From positions 62,001-126,000 of the forward strand of contig NZ_NNRM01000003.1 in NCBI RefSeq assembly GCF_002252525.1: a DNA stretch of 64,000 nt, in the 5' to 3' direction. Under the pieces are notes generated by a model. It was not told the DNA's origin and did not search any database. It was given only the letters and a program-made list of their open reading frames with translations. The DNA comes from Brucella pseudogrignonensis. GTDB taxonomy: Bacteria; Pseudomonadota; Alphaproteobacteria; Rhizobiales; Rhizobiaceae. Shown here one piece after another: positions 62,179-64,000 of the stretch (positions within the stretch are counted from its first letter, which is position 1; the number at the start of each line of letters is the position of its first letter). The position numbers were made by a program, and so were the translations under genes.

Positions 62179-63582
62179 TCAGCAGGCAACCACATTGACG
62201 GCCAGTCCGCCCTGACTGGTTTCCTTGTAGCGCTCGCTCATATCGTGACCCGTCTGACGCATGGTTTCGATACAGGCATCAAGCGGCACGAAATGCTGAC
62301 CATCACCCTTCACAGCAAGCGATGCAGCCGTAACAGCCTTTACAGCGCCAAGCGCATTGCGTTCAATACATGGCACCTGCACGAGACCGGCTACCGGATC
62401 GCAGGTCATGCCCAGATGATGCTCAAGGGCTATTTCAGCTGCATTCTCAATCTGCTCAGGCGTGCCGCCCATAACAGCCGCAAGACCGGCAGCGGCCATA
62501 GCTGATGCAGAACCGACCTCACCCTGACAACCTACTTCTGCGCCTGAGATCGAAGCATTGTGCTTGATCACGCCACCAATTGCCGCGGACGTCAGCAAAA
62601 AGTCTCGAATGCCCTTTGCATCGGCGTCGTCGTGGAAATGAAGGTAATATCGCAGAACAGCAGGCACGACACCCGCCGCACCATTGGTCGGTGCGGTTAC
62701 AACACGCCCACCCGAAGCATTCTCTTCGTTGACGGCCATAGCATAGACGGACAGCCAGTCATTTGCGAGCAGCGGATTGAGCTTGTTGTTGCGCCAATCG
62801 TCTTCCAGACGCTCAAATAGCTGACGCGCACGGCGACGGACCTTCAAGCCCCCCGGCATGATACCATCACGGCTCAGGCCACGTTCGATACAACCGCGCA
62901 TCGCACCCCAGATGCGATCAAGACCTTCGTCGAGATCAAGGCACGACATATGGCACTCTTCATTGGCGCGCTTCATGTCAGCAATGGAAAGCCCACTTGA
63001 ACGCGCCATAACGAGCATTTCAGCAGCATTATTGAAAGGATAAGGCACATTGGCCTTTTCCTCGCGCTTTCCACCACTGGTCTGCACGCGGCTCAATTCT
63101 TCCGCAGTCACAACAAAGCCGCCGCCAATCGAAAAGTACACACGGCGGAGCAGCAATCGGTCACTTTTGTCGTATGCCTCGAAAGCCATGCCATTCGCAT
63201 GGCCGGGCAAAGGCGTCTTACGATCAAGAACCAAATCGGTCTTGGGATCAAACTGATATGCCGGATGCCCAGCGGGCTGAACCGTCCTGGCACGCGAAAC
63301 CTTCTCGACTTCGCTATCCATAATATCCGGATCAATCGAATCAGGTGTGAAACCACAAAGGCCCAAAATCACAGCGCGATCCGTGGCGTGGCCGACGCCG
63401 GTATAGGCGAGTGAGCCATGCAGGCTCGCCCTCAATCGATAAACCTTGGCATTGGCGGGCTTCGGCCAATTGCCGCTGACCAGTTCATCGAGGAACATAT
63501 GGGCAGCCGTCATCGGACCCATCGTGTGCGAACTCGAAGGCCCAATACCAATTTTATACAGATCGAATACCGACAGAAACAT
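62179..63582 (-). CDS. sdaA: L-serine ammonia-lyase (iron-sulfur type)
   Basis: 467 residues, single-chain [4Fe-4S] serine dehydratase. N-terminal beta domain has [21 protein letters not shown] and [14 protein letters not shown]. The catalytic alpha domain has [59 protein letters not shown] and the C-terminal Cys residue that ends the chain and may ligate the cluster's external iron. Converts serine to pyruvate and ammonia. ATG at 63582 gives the standard start; the frame to 63624 is not needed. Confidence 0.96.
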   Translation of the reverse strand: MFLSVFDLYKIGIGPSSSHTMGPMTAAHMFLDELVSGNWPKPANAKVYRLRASLHGSLAYTGVGHATDRAVILGLCGFTPDSIDPDIMDSEVEKVSRARTVQPAGHPAYQFDPKTDLVLDRKTPLPGHANGMAFEAYDKSDRLLLRRVYFSIGGGFVVTAEELSRVQTSGGKREEKANVPYPFNNAAEMLVMARSSGLSIADMKRANEECHMSCLDLDEGLDRIWGAMRGCIERGLSRDGIMPGGLKVRRRARQLFERLEDDWRNNKLNPLLANDWLSVYAMAVNEENASGGRVVTAPTNGAAGVVPAVLRYYLHFHDDADAKGIRDFLLTSAAIGGVIKHNASISGAEVGCQGEVGSASAMAAAGLAAVMGGTPEQIENAAEIALEHHLGMTCDPVAGLVQVPCIERNALGAVKAVTAASLAVKGDGQHFVPLDACIETMRQTGHDMSERYKETSQGGLAVNVVAC

Positions 63583-63781
63583 TCTACACCTATTTCGCCC
63601 CGCAAACGGGCAGCGCAATGTCACGCGCCAATGCGCAATAATATTACACCATTAACAGATAGTGTAGGAGAGGAACAACGCCAACAGAATGCCGAAATGC
63701 GGCATTAAATTTCCGGTTTACGCAACTCCATAGCACGTCGAACCTCAATTAAGATACGAACGCACGTTCTGTCCATTTTCA

Positions 63782-63831
63782 ATGCAAAGCCGTATCCGAA
63801 AAGCCATTCAACTTTTCGGGACCTAATGCAT
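63782..63831. repeat. Palindromic intergenic repeat of the CCGAAAA type
   Basis: Perfect inner arms CCGAAAAG/CTTTTCGG (63796-63803, 63812-63819) and outer ATGCA/TGCAT (63782-63786, 63827-63831). Same architecture as 16427-16470. Confidence 0.55.
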
Positions 63832-63836
63832 CCGCA

Positions 63837-63935
63837 TCAAGCGGAGAAAAGATAAGCCATGAGAATGATTGTAGCGAGGCCAACGACTGCCCAGAGCGTC
63901 ACGCCCCAGCAGGATTTTTGAACGGTTTCGTCCAT
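63837..63935 (-). CDS. Possible 32-residue single-helix membrane peptide
   Basis: A short frame on the minus strand codes for MDETVQKSCWGVTLWAVVGL and a further 12 residues ending in FSA. It consists of a charged start, a Cys-Trp pair and one membrane-spanning helix (about 11-30). It is too short for most gene finders. No strong ribosome site precedes it (AAGGTTGT lies about 15 bases upstream). A palindromic repeat lies six bases beyond its stop. The hydrophobic profile is the only support. Confidence 0.4.
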   Translation of the reverse strand: MDETVQKSCWGVTLWAVVGLATIILMAYLFSA

Positions 63936-64000
63936 GGAGATTTTTTTACAACCTTGTTGTGCAACTCTTATAAGCAGCGTCCTTCACAACGCTGTTACCG

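Larger units (their letters stand above)
63583..64000. other. Right-end intergenic region
   Basis: About 420 bases with no large gene. It should contain the sdaA promoter (minus), a palindromic repeat (63782-63831) and a small open frame on the minus strand (63837-63935). The sequence from 63936 to 64000 shows nothing I can identify. Confidence 0.5.

Noticed and set aside
63758-63769. GAAC-N4-GTTC upstream of sdaA, like the Gram-positive SOS box
   Set aside because: LexA of alphaproteobacteria recognises seven-base spacing, and the lexA operator here confirms that type.

Overview
The window is a contiguous, gene-dense chromosomal segment from an alphaproteobacterium of the order Hyphomicrobiales. 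Gene order and protein sequences point to Brucellaceae. Markers are dusB-ntrB-ntrC-ntrY-ntrX, fused ispDF, E1-beta with an N-terminal lipoyl domain, LpxI instead of LpxH, EipB with cysteines at 69 and 278 as in Brucella, and no dxr between cdsA and rseP. Base composition looks more moderate than that of classical Brucella, so I infer a former Ochrobactrum lineage of Brucella. That is an impression by eye, not a calculation. I see no prophage, insertion sequence, CRISPR array, tRNA, rRNA, toxin-antitoxin pair or defence island.

Layout. 1-6.1 kb (minus): dusB, ntrB, ntrC, ntrY and the first codons of ntrX, for nitrogen and redox control. 6.25-8 kb (plus): ispDF and a CinA-type amidase. 8-15.8 kb (minus): a pyruvate dehydrogenase supercluster, pdhA-pdhB-pdhC-GNAT-lpdA-small membrane protein-lipA-RatA family; it holds all enzyme subunits plus the lipoate synthase that makes their cofactor. 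16-25.3 kb (minus): ftsB, a DUF1428 protein, a methyltransferase, eno, kdsA, a VOC protein, pyrG, an L,D-transpeptidase, secG and tpiA. 25.5-31.9 kb (plus): a PpiD-like foldase, trpD, trpC, moaC, moeA and lexA, the last with a clear SOS operator. 32.1-34.7 kb (minus): comEC. 34.9-37.9 kb (plus): gltX and gltA.

38-51.4 kb (minus), in transcription order: rpsB-tsf-pyrH-frr-uppS-cdsA-rseP-bamA-lpxD-fabZ-lpxA-lpxI-lpxB. This runs from translation factors to undecaprenyl phosphate, phospholipid, outer-membrane protein assembly and lipid A synthesis. 51.6-56.6 kb: eipB (minus), ridA, a glycerophosphodiester phosphodiesterase, a FemAB-like acyltransferase and a HIT protein (plus), then azlD/azlC (minus). 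56.6-59.5 kb (minus): clpA and clpS. 59.8-61.6 kb (plus): a lipoprotein D,D-carboxypeptidase with a SPOR domain and an unknown 98-residue protein. 61.7-63.6 kb (minus): a DUF1489 protein and sdaA. A possible 32-codon membrane peptide lies near the right edge.

Most of the window is conserved housekeeping sequence, and I did not find an obviously new multigene system. The points most worth a second look are the unknown small proteins, structured leaders before rpsB and gltA, stacked SOS half-sites at lexA, mosaic palindromic intergenic repeats (one apparently enlarged by a second palindrome), a long basic tail on ClpA, and the SPOR-tailed lipoprotein carboxypeptidase.
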